This document shows, piece after piece, positions 18,029 through 27,351 of a DNA stretch of 51,649 nucleotides. Made by a program: the position numbers and the translations under genes. The stretch is from an uncultured Salinisphaerales bacterium. GTDB lineage: Bacteria; Pseudomonadota; Gammaproteobacteria; Nevskiales; OUC007. The DNA lies in the NCBI GenBank assembly GCA_937896565.1, contig CALBOV010000112.1, forward strand, positions 1 through 51,649, written 5' to 3'. Under the pieces are notes generated by a model, which had not been told where the DNA came from, searched no databases, and was given only the letters and a program-made list of their open reading frames with translations. Each line of letters starts with the position of its first letter. Position 1 is the first letter of the stretch.

Positions 18029-18724
18029 ATGTGTCGACGCCCGATTCTCGCGCTGCTGCCGCCAGTGTTGGTGGCGCTGCTGCTGTCGGGCTGCGCTGGT
18101 GGACAGTCGGGCAGCGAGTCGCCGATTGGTGGTGACCCGACAAGCCCGACATCGGGTGACAGCGCGGGGCTGGCCGGGTGCGCGGAGATCAGCCGCGAAG
18201 CGATCGACCGCGACACCTTGACGCCGATGGGCTTCACCCCGCGTCAGGCGCTGAATCTCGCGGTCGGAACCGATCGCAGCATGCTCGAGTTCACCGAGTC
18301 GGATGAAACGGGGTTGACGCTCACCGTGACCGATACGGGCGAGGAGGTCGAACTCGTGGACGTGGAACCGGCCGATGACAATCCCGACGCCGGTTGTCCC
18401 GACTATGTGCTGATTCCAGTGTCGGTGCAGTTCACCACCGACGATGGCCGCCTTGATGAAGGTTTCGACGTGAAGCTGGTCGCATTCCAGCCGAACGAGA
18501 CCAGCTTCACCCAACGCCTGGATGCCGAAGCGCTGAATGGCAGTTTCCAGTACGACTCGGTTGACGCGGCCAGCTACGAGCAGCGCGACCTGGTGATCAA
18601 CGCCGTCTACGACCCGGACGGCAGTCGTGGGCGGGTCAGCGGCATCGGACGCCGCGAAGACGACACTCAATCCACCCTGGTGATTGCGAATTGGGGCGAC
18701 AGCCCCGCGGGAGACGCACGATGA
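18029..18724 (+). CDS. hypothetical lipoprotein
   Basis: MCRRPILALLPPVLVALLLSGCAGG lipobox; 4-nt overlap with next gene. Confidence 0.85.
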   Translation: MCRRPILALLPPVLVALLLSGCAGGQSGSESPIGGDPTSPTSGDSAGLAGCAEISREAIDRDTLTPMGFTPRQALNLAVGTDRSMLEFTESDETGLTLTVTDTGEEVELVDVEPADDNPDAGCPDYVLIPVSVQFTTDDGRLDEGFDVKLVAFQPNETSFTQRLDAEALNGSFQYDSVDAASYEQRDLVINAVYDPDGSRGRVSGIGRREDDTQSTLVIANWGDSPAGDAR

Positions 18725-20772
18725 ACGGACGGATTTGCACGGCACTGACATTGGCGGTGAGCACCACGGTGCTCGTGGCCTGTGGTGGATCGGGTGATGG
18801 TTTCGATGGTGGCGAACGCCTCACGCTGACGGCGAAGCGAACACCCGCGGCCCAACTGCGCCTGAAGGAAGTCGCCAGCTGCGCCGACTGGCGGACGTTC
18901 GCGGCGGAAAGTTTCGTCGAGCGCGCGATCAGTCCGATCTACTTCTACGCCGAAGATGGCGCCGTACCGGTTGCCGCCGATGCGGGTGGAGAGGCGGCGG
19001 CCCCGGATTTCACCGAAACCAACACCCAGGAGGTCGGCGTGGACGAGGCCGACCTGATCGAGACGGACAGCGCGCGCGGCCTGATCTTCGCGATGCATCG
19101 CCAAACGGCCAGTGTCCGCGTGATTGACGCCATGCCGGCGGCGCTCAGTCACGAGGTCGGCCGGATCGATCTGGGCGATTCCGTCTATCTGCACGGACAG
19201 TATCTGGACACCACGACACAACGGCTCACCACCGTGGTCGCCGACAACATCGGCACCCGGCTGGATTTCTATGACGTCTCGGATGCCGCCGCCCCGGTGC
19301 GGATCGGCCAGTACCGTGTCGACGGCTACTACATCAGCTCGCGACGGATCGACTCACGCATCCATCTGGTCGCCGGTCACTACTTCACGGGGCTCGATGG
19401 CCTGTACTCCGATGATGCGTTCACCAGCCGCGTCAGCGCCTGGTTCGAGGCGGAGTCGGAGGGTGATTCCGAGCGTGCGGACGAACTGCGCGAGGAGCTG
19501 GTTGCACTGGCCCAGTCCGAGGCCGATGCGGCGCCGCTGGCGGATCTCGTCCCCAATGTCGCCAGCGGGGTTGGTGCCGCCTTCACCCCGATGGCCTGTG
19601 ACGACCTGTACCGGCCGGACGTCGCCACCGCGATGGCCACGCTGACCATCAGTAGCGTCGACACCGACGGCGGCAACAACGCGGCCATCGGCACCGTCAA
19701 TAACGCCTGGATGGTCTACGCCTCGGCGGACAACCTGTATCTGGCGCAGACCAGCAACGGCTGGTTCTTCGCGCCGTTCCAGGTCGACCAGACCGCGGTC
19801 CAGCGTTTCGAGATCAGTGACAGCGGCGCGGCCGTGCCCCGGGGCGCTGGCGCCGTCGACGGCTGGCTGCTCAACCGCTACTCGATGAGCGAGTTCGACG
19901 GTCATCTGCGGCTGGCCACATCGCGGGCCGACAGCTGCGGTAGCGTCAATCCCAATGAAGCGTGTCCCGCCGAAGCCAGCGTGCCGACCAATGACGTCAC
20001 CGTGCTGCGTCTGGATGACGACGCTCTGACCCAGGTCGGCAACGTGACCGGATTCGGTAACGACGAGCGCGTGTTCTCCGCGCGGTTCGTTGGCGATGTC
20101 GGCTACGTCGTTACCTTCCGGCAGATCGATCCGCTGTTCACCTTCGACCTGTCCGATCCGGCCGACCCGACCTTGCTGGGCGAGGTGGAGATTCCCGGTT
20201 TCTCCTCGTACATCCATCCGGTGTCCGACGACGTGCTGCTCACCATCGGCCGCGAAGGCGGAGAGGGTGGTGTCGGGACGGGTAACGCGTTTCAGCTCCA
20301 GCTCTTCGATGTCTCGGACCTGACGAACCCGGCGCGGATCGCCGCGGCCACGCCGGCCATTGAACCGGACGACTACGCCTATTCGTTGGCCGAACACGAG
20401 CCGCTGGCGTTCACCTACGCGCCGTCTACCGACACAACCGGGCTGCTGAGCATTCCGGCCTATATCGGATCGCCATCGGAGTCGCGGGCGTTCTCCGGCT
20501 TCATCACCTGGAACATCGACACCGCCGGCACGATCACCGAAGACCTGCGCGTGGACCACAAGCAGACCGGCGGCGGAGATGCCTGCCCGCCCACGGCTGA
20601 AGGCGATGAGGGAGGCTGCACCAGCTTCGCGCCGATTTATTACAACGAGCCGCTGCGGTCGGTCATCGCGACGGATGCCACCAGCCAGACGCTTTACACA
20701 CTATCCAATGCGTTCCTGATCGTGACTGATGTGGCCACCGGGTCTGAGCTGGCGACGCTGGCGTTTGAGTGA
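18721..20772 (+). CDS. beta-propeller domain-containing secreted lipoprotein (PF09826-like)
   Basis: Lipobox LVACGG; FTETNTQEVGVDEADLIETD and repeated IGQYRVDGYYISSRRIDSRIHLV.. blade-like segments typical of the family. Confidence 0.85.
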   Translation: MNGRICTALTLAVSTTVLVACGGSGDGFDGGERLTLTAKRTPAAQLRLKEVASCADWRTFAAESFVERAISPIYFYAEDGAVPVAADAGGEAAAPDFTETNTQEVGVDEADLIETDSARGLIFAMHRQTASVRVIDAMPAALSHEVGRIDLGDSVYLHGQYLDTTTQRLTTVVADNIGTRLDFYDVSDAAAPVRIGQYRVDGYYISSRRIDSRIHLVAGHYFTGLDGLYSDDAFTSRVSAWFEAESEGDSERADELREELVALAQSEADAAPLADLVPNVASGVGAAFTPMACDDLYRPDVATAMATLTISSVDTDGGNNAAIGTVNNAWMVYASADNLYLAQTSNGWFFAPFQVDQTAVQRFEISDSGAAVPRGAGAVDGWLLNRYSMSEFDGHLRLATSRADSCGSVNPNEACPAEASVPTNDVTVLRLDDDALTQVGNVTGFGNDERVFSARFVGDVGYVVTFRQIDPLFTFDLSDPADPTLLGEVEIPGFSSYIHPVSDDVLLTIGREGGEGGVGTGNAFQLQLFDVSDLTNPARIAAATPAIEPDDYAYSLAEHEPLAFTYAPSTDTTGLLSIPAYIGSPSESRAFSGFITWNIDTAGTITEDLRVDHKQTGGGDACPPTAEGDEGGCTSFAPIYYNEPLRSVIATDATSQTLYTLSNAFLIVTDVATGSELATLAFE

Positions 20773-21044
20773 TGTCGTACCGCTTCGGGCCTTCAAATGC
20801 GGGATATCGAGAGGCCGGCGGGGCGCTGTTGTTCTCTGGTGCGCGGATGCTTCTGGCATCGGGACTGGTCGCCTGTTCCGGATCAGATGATGACGTGTCC
20901 GTCATCGAGCTGACCACGGAGTTATCAGCCCCTTATTCCGGCGCGCCGGATGGCGGATTCCAGACAGACGTTTTCTTCTACGACAATCGCTATGCGTACT
21001 ACGAGGAGATGGCCGGTTCGAGTCACAACGTAGGCAGCAGCTAG
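20769..21044 (+). CDS. short hypothetical lipoprotein, possibly truncated (GTG start coupled to upstream stop)
   Basis: MMSYRFGPS...ARMLLASGLVACSGSDDDVSVIEL; lipobox LVAC; 91 aa. Confidence 0.5.
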   Translation: MMSYRFGPSNAGYREAGGALLFSGARMLLASGLVACSGSDDDVSVIELTTELSAPYSGAPDGGFQTDVFFYDNRYAYYEEMAGSSHNVGSS

Positions 21045-21062
21045 CTGCCGGGAGCCGAAAAC

Positions 21063-21533
21063 GTGAAATCGTTCAATCTAGCCTCAACCGTCCCTGCATT
21101 GCTGGTACTTGCTGCTTGCGGTTCGGATAGTGCGGCTGATGACTTGCAGGCTTGCACGATGCCCCTTCGCATTGGTGCCGCGGTGATTTCTCTCGACCAG
21201 GCTCGCGGGTCCTCCACGGACGCGGTGATTGGTGAGGTTTTGCTGTCTGATTTCACATACGCGGATGTCGAGGGGTCAGCACAAGACGTCTTTGACCAAT
21301 CTGACTTCAACTCCAACGTCACGGTCGAAACCGACGGTCTGCGTTGCGTGTTGCCGTGTTCGTTCGGAATCGTTTCCGAACCGTGGGAGTTCTCAGCCTC
21401 GGCCCCCGGGTATTTGTCTACAACCCAACAGATCGATGCCCAATTCACGGCGTATGTCTCTAGTTGCCCGGGCGGTACAGCGACCGACGGAACGCATGCG
21501 ACGGTGTACCTGGACGAGGAGAGTGCCGGATAG
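21063..21533 (+). CDS. hypothetical lipoprotein, carboxypeptidase-regulatory-like fold suspected (GTG start)
   Basis: VKSFNLASTVPALLVLAACGSDS lipobox; paralogue-like to 21616-21996. Confidence 0.75.
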   Translation: MKSFNLASTVPALLVLAACGSDSAADDLQACTMPLRIGAAVISLDQARGSSTDAVIGEVLLSDFTYADVEGSAQDVFDQSDFNSNVTVETDGLRCVLPCSFGIVSEPWEFSASAPGYLSTTQQIDAQFTAYVSSCPGGTATDGTHATVYLDEESAG

Positions 21534-21615
21534 TCATTTGTTGTAGTGGGTCGAGCAATCCACGGACGAGCGCTCGACGTCAGGCCGTAGTTACCGCAAA
21601 CAACAGGAGATTCAG

Positions 21616-21996
21616 ATGCGCTTAGGATCAATCGTTGCGCTATCAGTCGCACTGCTCCTTTCCGCCTGCTCGGATTCGCCTCATAGCGACGAGATTGTGT
21701 GTACCACGCAACTCGTACCGGGCATCGTCATCGAGATTCGGGATGCCTCATCCGGGGCATCCATTGCCGAAACCGCGGAGGGGGAGGTGATCGACCAGGA
21801 TGGCGTCCAGTATGCGTTCGAGGCGGTTGGCGACCCCGTCGCGACGGCCTATGAAGCCCCGGGCGTTTTTGTCGTGAATGTTCGTCACGACGGCTATGTG
21901 GACTGGTCGGTCGGAGGTGTTCTGGTGGAGAGCGACGAATGCCACGTGATCACCGAGTTTCTTACCGCGTTTCTCGAACCTGAGACGGCGCCGTAG
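21616..21996 (+). CDS. hypothetical lipoprotein, paralogue of preceding gene
   Basis: MRLGSIVALSVALLLSACSDSPHSDEIVCTTQLVPGIVIEIRDASSG..., HDGYVDWSVGGV. Confidence 0.8.
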   Translation: MRLGSIVALSVALLLSACSDSPHSDEIVCTTQLVPGIVIEIRDASSGASIAETAEGEVIDQDGVQYAFEAVGDPVATAYEAPGVFVVNVRHDGYVDWSVGGVLVESDECHVITEFLTAFLEPETAP

Positions 21997-22096
21997 CAGT
22001 CCACCGTTCACACAACCTTGAAGTGCCCACGTCCAGAGAAACCCGTCAGTGGATATGGCTGGTGCGTGGTTGGAAGAGAGATCAATCTCCGGTTTG

Positions 22097-22133
22097 CCGC
22101 GGTGCGTCGCTGACGCACCGCGGTGTTTTCTTT
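22097..22133 (+). terminator. Rho-independent terminator after lipoprotein run
   Basis: ccgcggtgcgtc-gct-gacgcaccgcgg followed by tgttttcttt; perfect 12-bp stem. Confidence 0.85.
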
Positions 22134-22137
22134 CCGG

Positions 22138-23253
22138 TCAGGCGTCCACCGACTCCGAAGGCCGGACGGCGACTGATGGCTGTTCGGCGTGTTCCGGCGC
22201 GTAGCGATTCGCCCGCCGGAACGTCCCCAGGTCGTTGAACCGCACGCCGTTCTCACGCATGACGCGATGAGCTGCCCTGGCGGTGGCCTGGCGGATGTAG
22301 AACGGTTCCTTCACGACAAAGTGGTGGATCGCATGGGTGGAGCCGAAGTTGAAGCAGAACAACTGCAGCGGTGCCATCCACCAGACATTCAGGACCTGGG
22401 TCTGCTGGATGATGTTCTTGGCCTCGACATCACCGTAGTAGTGCATGTTCGAGCTGATGAAGTGCAGGCAGAACGTGCGCAGCATGTTCGGGCCGAGGTA
22501 GACGACGGCCGTGGTGTTCAGCAGGCCGATCGCCGCTTCCATGCCGGCGGACAGCGGGATGCCGTTGCCGATGAGCAGAGCCACGCCATTGACCAGGTGA
22601 AACAGCACGAAGCTGTGCCACAACAGGTAGTGCATGAGCCCCAGCGGGAAATAGCCGCGGCGTTGTTCTCTCGCCAACCGCTTCACTTCCTCCTGTGACG
22701 TCGGGTTCTGGGCGCGGATGAACGCCTTTGCCGTCTGGTACATCGTCTTGGGACGCAGGTAGACCGCGAGCATGTTGTCGCCGGTCATGATCAGGCGACG
22801 CAGACCCCAGCGTTCGCCGTTGGTGATGCCGCGCTCCTCGATATCCGATTCGGTGCCCGAGTACTTGTGGTGGTGCAGGTGCATGCGCTTGCGCACCCAG
22901 GGGCTGATGGTGCTCGGCCGGGTGATCCAGCACAGCGCCATCATGAGGTTGTAGGCGCGCGGACTGTTGCGGAAGTACAGTTGGTGGATCAGGTCGTGTT
23001 CCAGTTCGTGGATGAACGACAGGAACACCGCGGTGAGGGGAATGCAGACATACCAGGGGATGACACCCGCCACATATGCCCAGCCGCTGGCCACGGCGCC
23101 GGCGATGGAACCCGCCATGATCAGCGCGCCGATGGCGTTCTGATGGCGCAGCCAGCGATGGCGCCGGCGCAAATCATCCGACGCGGCGCTGATGCCGGCG
23201 CGAATGGTCTGGATTTTCTGTTTGTCGCTATCCGACAGATTGCGGGTTTCCAT
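22138..23253 (-). CDS. fatty acid desaturase
   Basis: Three His boxes: HELEHDLIH, HLHHHKYSGTESDIEE, HAIHHFV. Confidence 0.9.
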   Translation of the reverse strand: METRNLSDSDKQKIQTIRAGISAASDDLRRRHRWLRHQNAIGALIMAGSIAGAVASGWAYVAGVIPWYVCIPLTAVFLSFIHELEHDLIHQLYFRNSPRAYNLMMALCWITRPSTISPWVRKRMHLHHHKYSGTESDIEERGITNGERWGLRRLIMTGDNMLAVYLRPKTMYQTAKAFIRAQNPTSQEEVKRLAREQRRGYFPLGLMHYLLWHSFVLFHLVNGVALLIGNGIPLSAGMEAAIGLLNTTAVVYLGPNMLRTFCLHFISSNMHYYGDVEAKNIIQQTQVLNVWWMAPLQLFCFNFGSTHAIHHFVVKEPFYIRQATARAAHRVMRENGVRFNDLGTFRRANRYAPEHAEQPSVAVRPSESVDA

Positions 23254-23369
23254 GACAAGAGTTCTCCTACCGTGACTGTCGCCAGTGTCCGGTGTTCGCA
23301 ACACCTCGGCAGGGCCGAACGCGCCATTCGCATGATCGCTTGCGCCAATCCGGTCCGGTTGGCCGGTTG

Positions 23370-24389
23370 ATGACCTCCGCGGACGACATCACCACGCTGG
23401 CGAGCTGGGCGCGCGCGATCCGCGCCGCGCTTCAGGATGCCGGGATCGACTGGGTGCCGCTGTTTCGCACGGCCGGCATCGATCCGGACTGTCTGGCCGA
23501 CCCCGATGCTCGCATTCCGCTCAGCCAGACCACGCGGTTATGGGCCGCCGTGGTCGCCGCGACTGGCGACGAGGCCTTTGGGCTGCGCGTGGCTCGCCAT
23601 GTGAACCAGACGACCTTTCATGCGTTGACCGTCACCACGCTGGTCAGTGACTCGCTGCGCGATGCCATGCAGCGCATGTCGCGTTACGGTCGTGTCGTCA
23701 CCGATGCCGCGCGGCTCGAGTACGGTGAGGATGACGGGCATTGCTGGCTGCGGCTTGGACACGTGCCGGTGGAGCCGCCGCCAGCCTGGCAGGCCGTGGA
23801 TGCCTTCGCGGCGATCATGGTTCGTACCGCGCGGGCGCTGGTCGGGAAGGACTGTGGGCCGGAGCGTGCCGAGTTCGCGCGTCCGGTGCCGGCGCAGCCA
23901 GCGGTGTTCGAGCAGATGTTCCGCTGTCCGGTCAGCTTTGGTGTCGGGCACACGCGCATCATCTACACCCGCGAACTGGCCGAGCGCCGGCTGGAAACGG
24001 CGAACCCGGCGCTGCGCGCCGTCAACGAGGCGTTGCTCGACGATATGCTCCGGCACCGGATGCGTGACGACATCGTGTCCACCGCGCGTGACGCGATCTC
24101 ACGGCTGCTTCCGGGCAACGCCTGCTCCCAGCAGGCGGTTGCCGATGCGCTCCACGTCAGCCAGCGCAGCCTGCAACGCAAGCTGGCCGACCGCGGCACC
24201 AGCTTCCGTCAACTCGTGGAAACCACACGCCGCGAGCTGGCGGATCGCCATCTCGCCGCCGGGCGTTGCTCGATCACCGAGGTGGCCTACCTGGTCGGAT
24301 TTTCCGACGCCAGCAGTTTCACCCGCGCCTACAAGCGCTGGACCGGGCATGCGCCCAGCCATGCACCCGGTCGCGATCCGGCCGATTGA
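23370..24389 (+). CDS. AraC family transcriptional regulator (arabinose-binding-like N-terminus)
   Basis: AraC HTH ALHVSQRSLQRKLADRGTSFRQLVETTRRELADRHLAAGRCSITEVAYLVGFSDASSFTRAYKRWTGHAP. Confidence 0.93.
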   Translation: MTSADDITTLASWARAIRAALQDAGIDWVPLFRTAGIDPDCLADPDARIPLSQTTRLWAAVVAATGDEAFGLRVARHVNQTTFHALTVTTLVSDSLRDAMQRMSRYGRVVTDAARLEYGEDDGHCWLRLGHVPVEPPPAWQAVDAFAAIMVRTARALVGKDCGPERAEFARPVPAQPAVFEQMFRCPVSFGVGHTRIIYTRELAERRLETANPALRAVNEALLDDMLRHRMRDDIVSTARDAISRLLPGNACSQQAVADALHVSQRSLQRKLADRGTSFRQLVETTRRELADRHLAAGRCSITEVAYLVGFSDASSFTRAYKRWTGHAPSHAPGRDPAD

Positions 24390-24471
24390 GCCGGCTCATG
24401 GTCGCCGCGCCTCGTGAGGACGGGCCCGCGGTGCTATCGTGCGCGCCTCATGATTGTTGACTGCTGACCTG

Positions 24472-24885
24472 ATGATTCCGGTTCCCACCAAGCTGACTCT
24501 GCACCGCGCATCGCGCGTGCTGGACGTGACCTATGACGACGGGTCCACCTACTCGATTCCCGCCGAGCTGATGCGCGTCTATTCGCCATCGGCCGAGGTC
24601 AAGGGTCACGGCCCCGGGCAGGAGAAGCTGGTCTGGGGCAAGCGCAGTGTCGGCATCGAACACATCGAGGCGGTGGGCAGTTACGCGATCCGTCCCGTGT
24701 TCGACGACGGGCATGACAGCGGCCTCTACGGGTGGCAGTTGCTGCACGAGTTCTGCATGAACCAGGACGCGCTGTGGCAGAACTACCTGGCCCGGCTCGA
24801 CGCCGCCGGCGTGGGTCGCGACCCCGGTGTGCGCACGCTCGATTCCGTCGTCAAGCAATACAACCCCAACGCGGGCAAGGCCTGA
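24472..24885 (+). CDS. DUF971 domain-containing protein
   Basis: [39 protein letters not shown]...; typical location upstream of ubiE. Confidence 0.9.
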   Translation: MIPVPTKLTLHRASRVLDVTYDDGSTYSIPAELMRVYSPSAEVKGHGPGQEKLVWGKRSVGIEHIEAVGSYAIRPVFDDGHDSGLYGWQLLHEFCMNQDALWQNYLARLDAAGVGRDPGVRTLDSVVKQYNPNAGKA

Positions 24886-25628
24886 TGAGCAAGACCACGC
24901 ATTTCGGTTACGAGACCGTCAACGCCACCGACAAGACCCGCCGCGTCGGTGAAGTGTTCGCCTCGGTGGCGTCGCGCTATGACTTGATGAACGACCTGAT
25001 GTCGATGGGCATTCATCGCGTCTGGAAGCGCTTCACCATCGATCTGGCCGCTGTCCGGCCCGGTGAGCGGGTGCTGGACCTGGCCTCGGGCACCTGCGAT
25101 CTGGCTGGCAAGTTCGCCCGTCAGGCCGGGCCGGAGGGGCAGGTCATCGCCTCCGACATCAACCCGTCCATGCTCAGCGTGGGTCGGGATCGCATGATCG
25201 ACCGCGGCATCGTTCAGGGCATGGACTACGTGATCGCCAACGCCGAGGAACTGCCGTTCCCGACCGATCACTTCGACTGCGTCACCATGGCTTTCGGCCT
25301 GCGCAACGTCACCGACAAGGATGCGGCGCTGGAGGAAATACAGCGCGTGACCAAGCCGGGCGGCCGCGCGCTGGTGCTGGAATTCTCCAAGCCGACCTCG
25401 ACCGGCTTCGGCAAGCTCTACGACGAATATTCCTTCAAGGTGCTCCCGGCGCTGGGCCGCTACGTCGCCAAGGACGAGGCCAGCTACCGCTACCTCGCCG
25501 AGTCCATCCGCATGCATCCGGATCAGGACACGCTGAAGGGCATGATGGAAACGGCCGGCTTCCTGCGCTGCCAGTACTTCAACCTCGCCGGCGGCATCTG
25601 CGCCGTGCACCGGGGCTTTGGCGCATGA
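24885..25628 (+). CDS. ubiE: ubiquinone/menaquinone biosynthesis C-methyltransferase UbiE
   Basis: [45 protein letters not shown]. Confidence 0.97.
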   Translation: MSKTTHFGYETVNATDKTRRVGEVFASVASRYDLMNDLMSMGIHRVWKRFTIDLAAVRPGERVLDLASGTCDLAGKFARQAGPEGQVIASDINPSMLSVGRDRMIDRGIVQGMDYVIANAEELPFPTDHFDCVTMAFGLRNVTDKDAALEEIQRVTKPGGRALVLEFSKPTSTGFGKLYDEYSFKVLPALGRYVAKDEASYRYLAESIRMHPDQDTLKGMMETAGFLRCQYFNLAGGICAVHRGFGA

Positions 25629-26245
25629 GCCTGATCGCCAACGGCGTCGCCGTGGTCGAGGCCGGGCTCAACCGCGCGCTGGCGCTGGACCCGGAGGTCG
25701 CCGATCGCCTGCGCAAGCTGGACGGCCGCGTCATCGCCGTGACCATTTCCGGCTGGGACCAGACCGTGTTCGCCGTGCCCGTGGTCGATCGTTTGCAGCT
25801 CTCCGTGTTCTGGCCGGACGAACCCGACGTGCGGCTCAGCGGACGCCTCGGTGACTTCGCGCGCCTGGCCGCGTCGGGCGCCGACAAGCAGGCCGAATTG
25901 CTGTCCGGCGGCGTGCGTATCGAGGGCGACGCCGTGCTGGCGCAGCGCTTCGCCGAGGTGTTCGAGGCGCTGGATATCGACCTTGAGGCGCCGCTGGAGC
26001 GGATGTTCGGGCCGATCGCCGCCCACCGCATCGGTCAGACCGCGCGGCGCTTTTTCGGCTGGGGTCGTGAGGCGATGAAGACCCTGGGCGATGACACCAT
26101 CGAGTTCCTGCGCGAGGAAACCGGTGATCTCGTCCACGGCGACGACGTCAACGACTGGATGGATGCCGTCGACGACCTGCGGACCGGAACGGACCGGCTC
26201 GAAGCCCGCATCCGGCGCCTGGAACGCAAAACCGCCGAGGCGTGA
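25625..26245 (+). CDS. ubiJ: ubiquinone biosynthesis accessory factor UbiJ (SCP2 domain)
   Basis: SCP2-like N-terminal region, coiled C-terminus, directly after ubiE. Confidence 0.85.
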   Translation: MSLIANGVAVVEAGLNRALALDPEVADRLRKLDGRVIAVTISGWDQTVFAVPVVDRLQLSVFWPDEPDVRLSGRLGDFARLAASGADKQAELLSGGVRIEGDAVLAQRFAEVFEALDIDLEAPLERMFGPIAAHRIGQTARRFFGWGREAMKTLGDDTIEFLREETGDLVHGDDVNDWMDAVDDLRTGTDRLEARIRRLERKTAEA

Positions 26246-26829
26246 GCCGGTCGCTGGAACAGACGCTCGACTACCTGATCGAGGTCGACAAGCTCAAGAC
26301 GATCCAACGGCAATCGTGGATCACCGACGGCTCCCGGCAGGAAAATTCCGCAGAACACTCCTGGCATGCCGCGCTGTCGGCCATGGTGCTGGCGCCGTTC
26401 GCCGTCTACCCGGTCAACGTCGACCGCGTCATCCGCATGTTGCTGCTGCACGACATCGTCGAAATCGATGCCGGTGACACCTTTCTCTACGACGCCGAAG
26501 CCGCGGCCGATCAGGCCGAACGTGAACAACAGGCCGCCGATCGCCTGTTCGGCATGCTGCCGTTCGAGCAGGGCAGCGCCGACCGGGCGCTGTGGGATGA
26601 ATTCGAGGCCGGCGAGACCCCGGACGCGCAATTCGCCAAGGCCGTGGATCGGGTCAATCCCGTTCTGCTGAATCTCGCCACCGAAGGACAGGGTTGGCGC
26701 CGGCACGGCATCCGTCTGACGCAGGTGCTGGATCGCAACGGCGGTGTCGCCGGGCCGTTGCCGGATGTCTGGAACAGGTTGAAGGCGAGGCTTGAGGCGG
26801 CGGCGGATGCGGGCTGGCTGCTGCGATAG
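26242..26829 (+). CDS. HD domain-containing hydrolase (YfbR-like), GTG start
   Basis: QENSAEHSWHAALSAM...LLLHDIVEIDAGDTF, HD_3 motif. Confidence 0.88.
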   Translation: MSRSLEQTLDYLIEVDKLKTIQRQSWITDGSRQENSAEHSWHAALSAMVLAPFAVYPVNVDRVIRMLLLHDIVEIDAGDTFLYDAEAAADQAEREQQAADRLFGMLPFEQGSADRALWDEFEAGETPDAQFAKAVDRVNPVLLNLATEGQGWRRHGIRLTQVLDRNGGVAGPLPDVWNRLKARLEAAADAGWLLR

Positions 26830-26854
26830 CACGGGGCATTCGAGGTGACGAGAT

Positions 26855-27319
26855 TCAGTCAGGCATGGCCTGGACGCTGAATCGCATTCCGCAACGCAAT
26901 TCGCCGTCCGAGATCACATTCGCCCGAAGGCCGCCCTTGTGCACCCAGGCTTTCACGACCCGGGAGGCAGGCAGCGTGTCGGTGGCCAGTTCGTCGCCCA
27001 GCGTCGCGCACGGTTCGCAGAGTTCGACGCCGTAGAACCGCGCCCCGCCAACCTCGAACAACCGTCCGACCAGATCGTTCAGACGAACACCCCGTGTGAC
27101 CACGTTGCGGCGTGTGTCTCCGGGGGAAATCGTGAGATTGAATGTCCTGTTGAAGTCTTCCACTGCCTCGGCTTCGATGAACGTGATGTTCTGGCCGGGC
27201 CAGTCCGACCGGTCGAAATTGCGATCGCCGACGATGCCCTTTCCAGGGATGACGGAAACCCGGTCAACCGACACCTGCGGCTCCCCGCTGCGTGCGGCGA
27301 TGAAGATGGCTTCGATCAT
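26855..27319 (-). CDS. MOSC domain-containing protein
   Basis: MIEAIFIAARSGEPQVSVDRVSVIPGKGIVGDRNF...RRNVVTRGVRLNDLVGRLFEVGGARFYGVELCEPCATL. Confidence 0.9.
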   Translation of the reverse strand: MIEAIFIAARSGEPQVSVDRVSVIPGKGIVGDRNFDRSDWPGQNITFIEAEAVEDFNRTFNLTISPGDTRRNVVTRGVRLNDLVGRLFEVGGARFYGVELCEPCATLGDELATDTLPASRVVKAWVHKGGLRANVISDGELRCGMRFSVQAMPD

Positions 27320-27351
27320 GTTGAGGTGCTTGCTCGACGGTAGCGCCCGAC

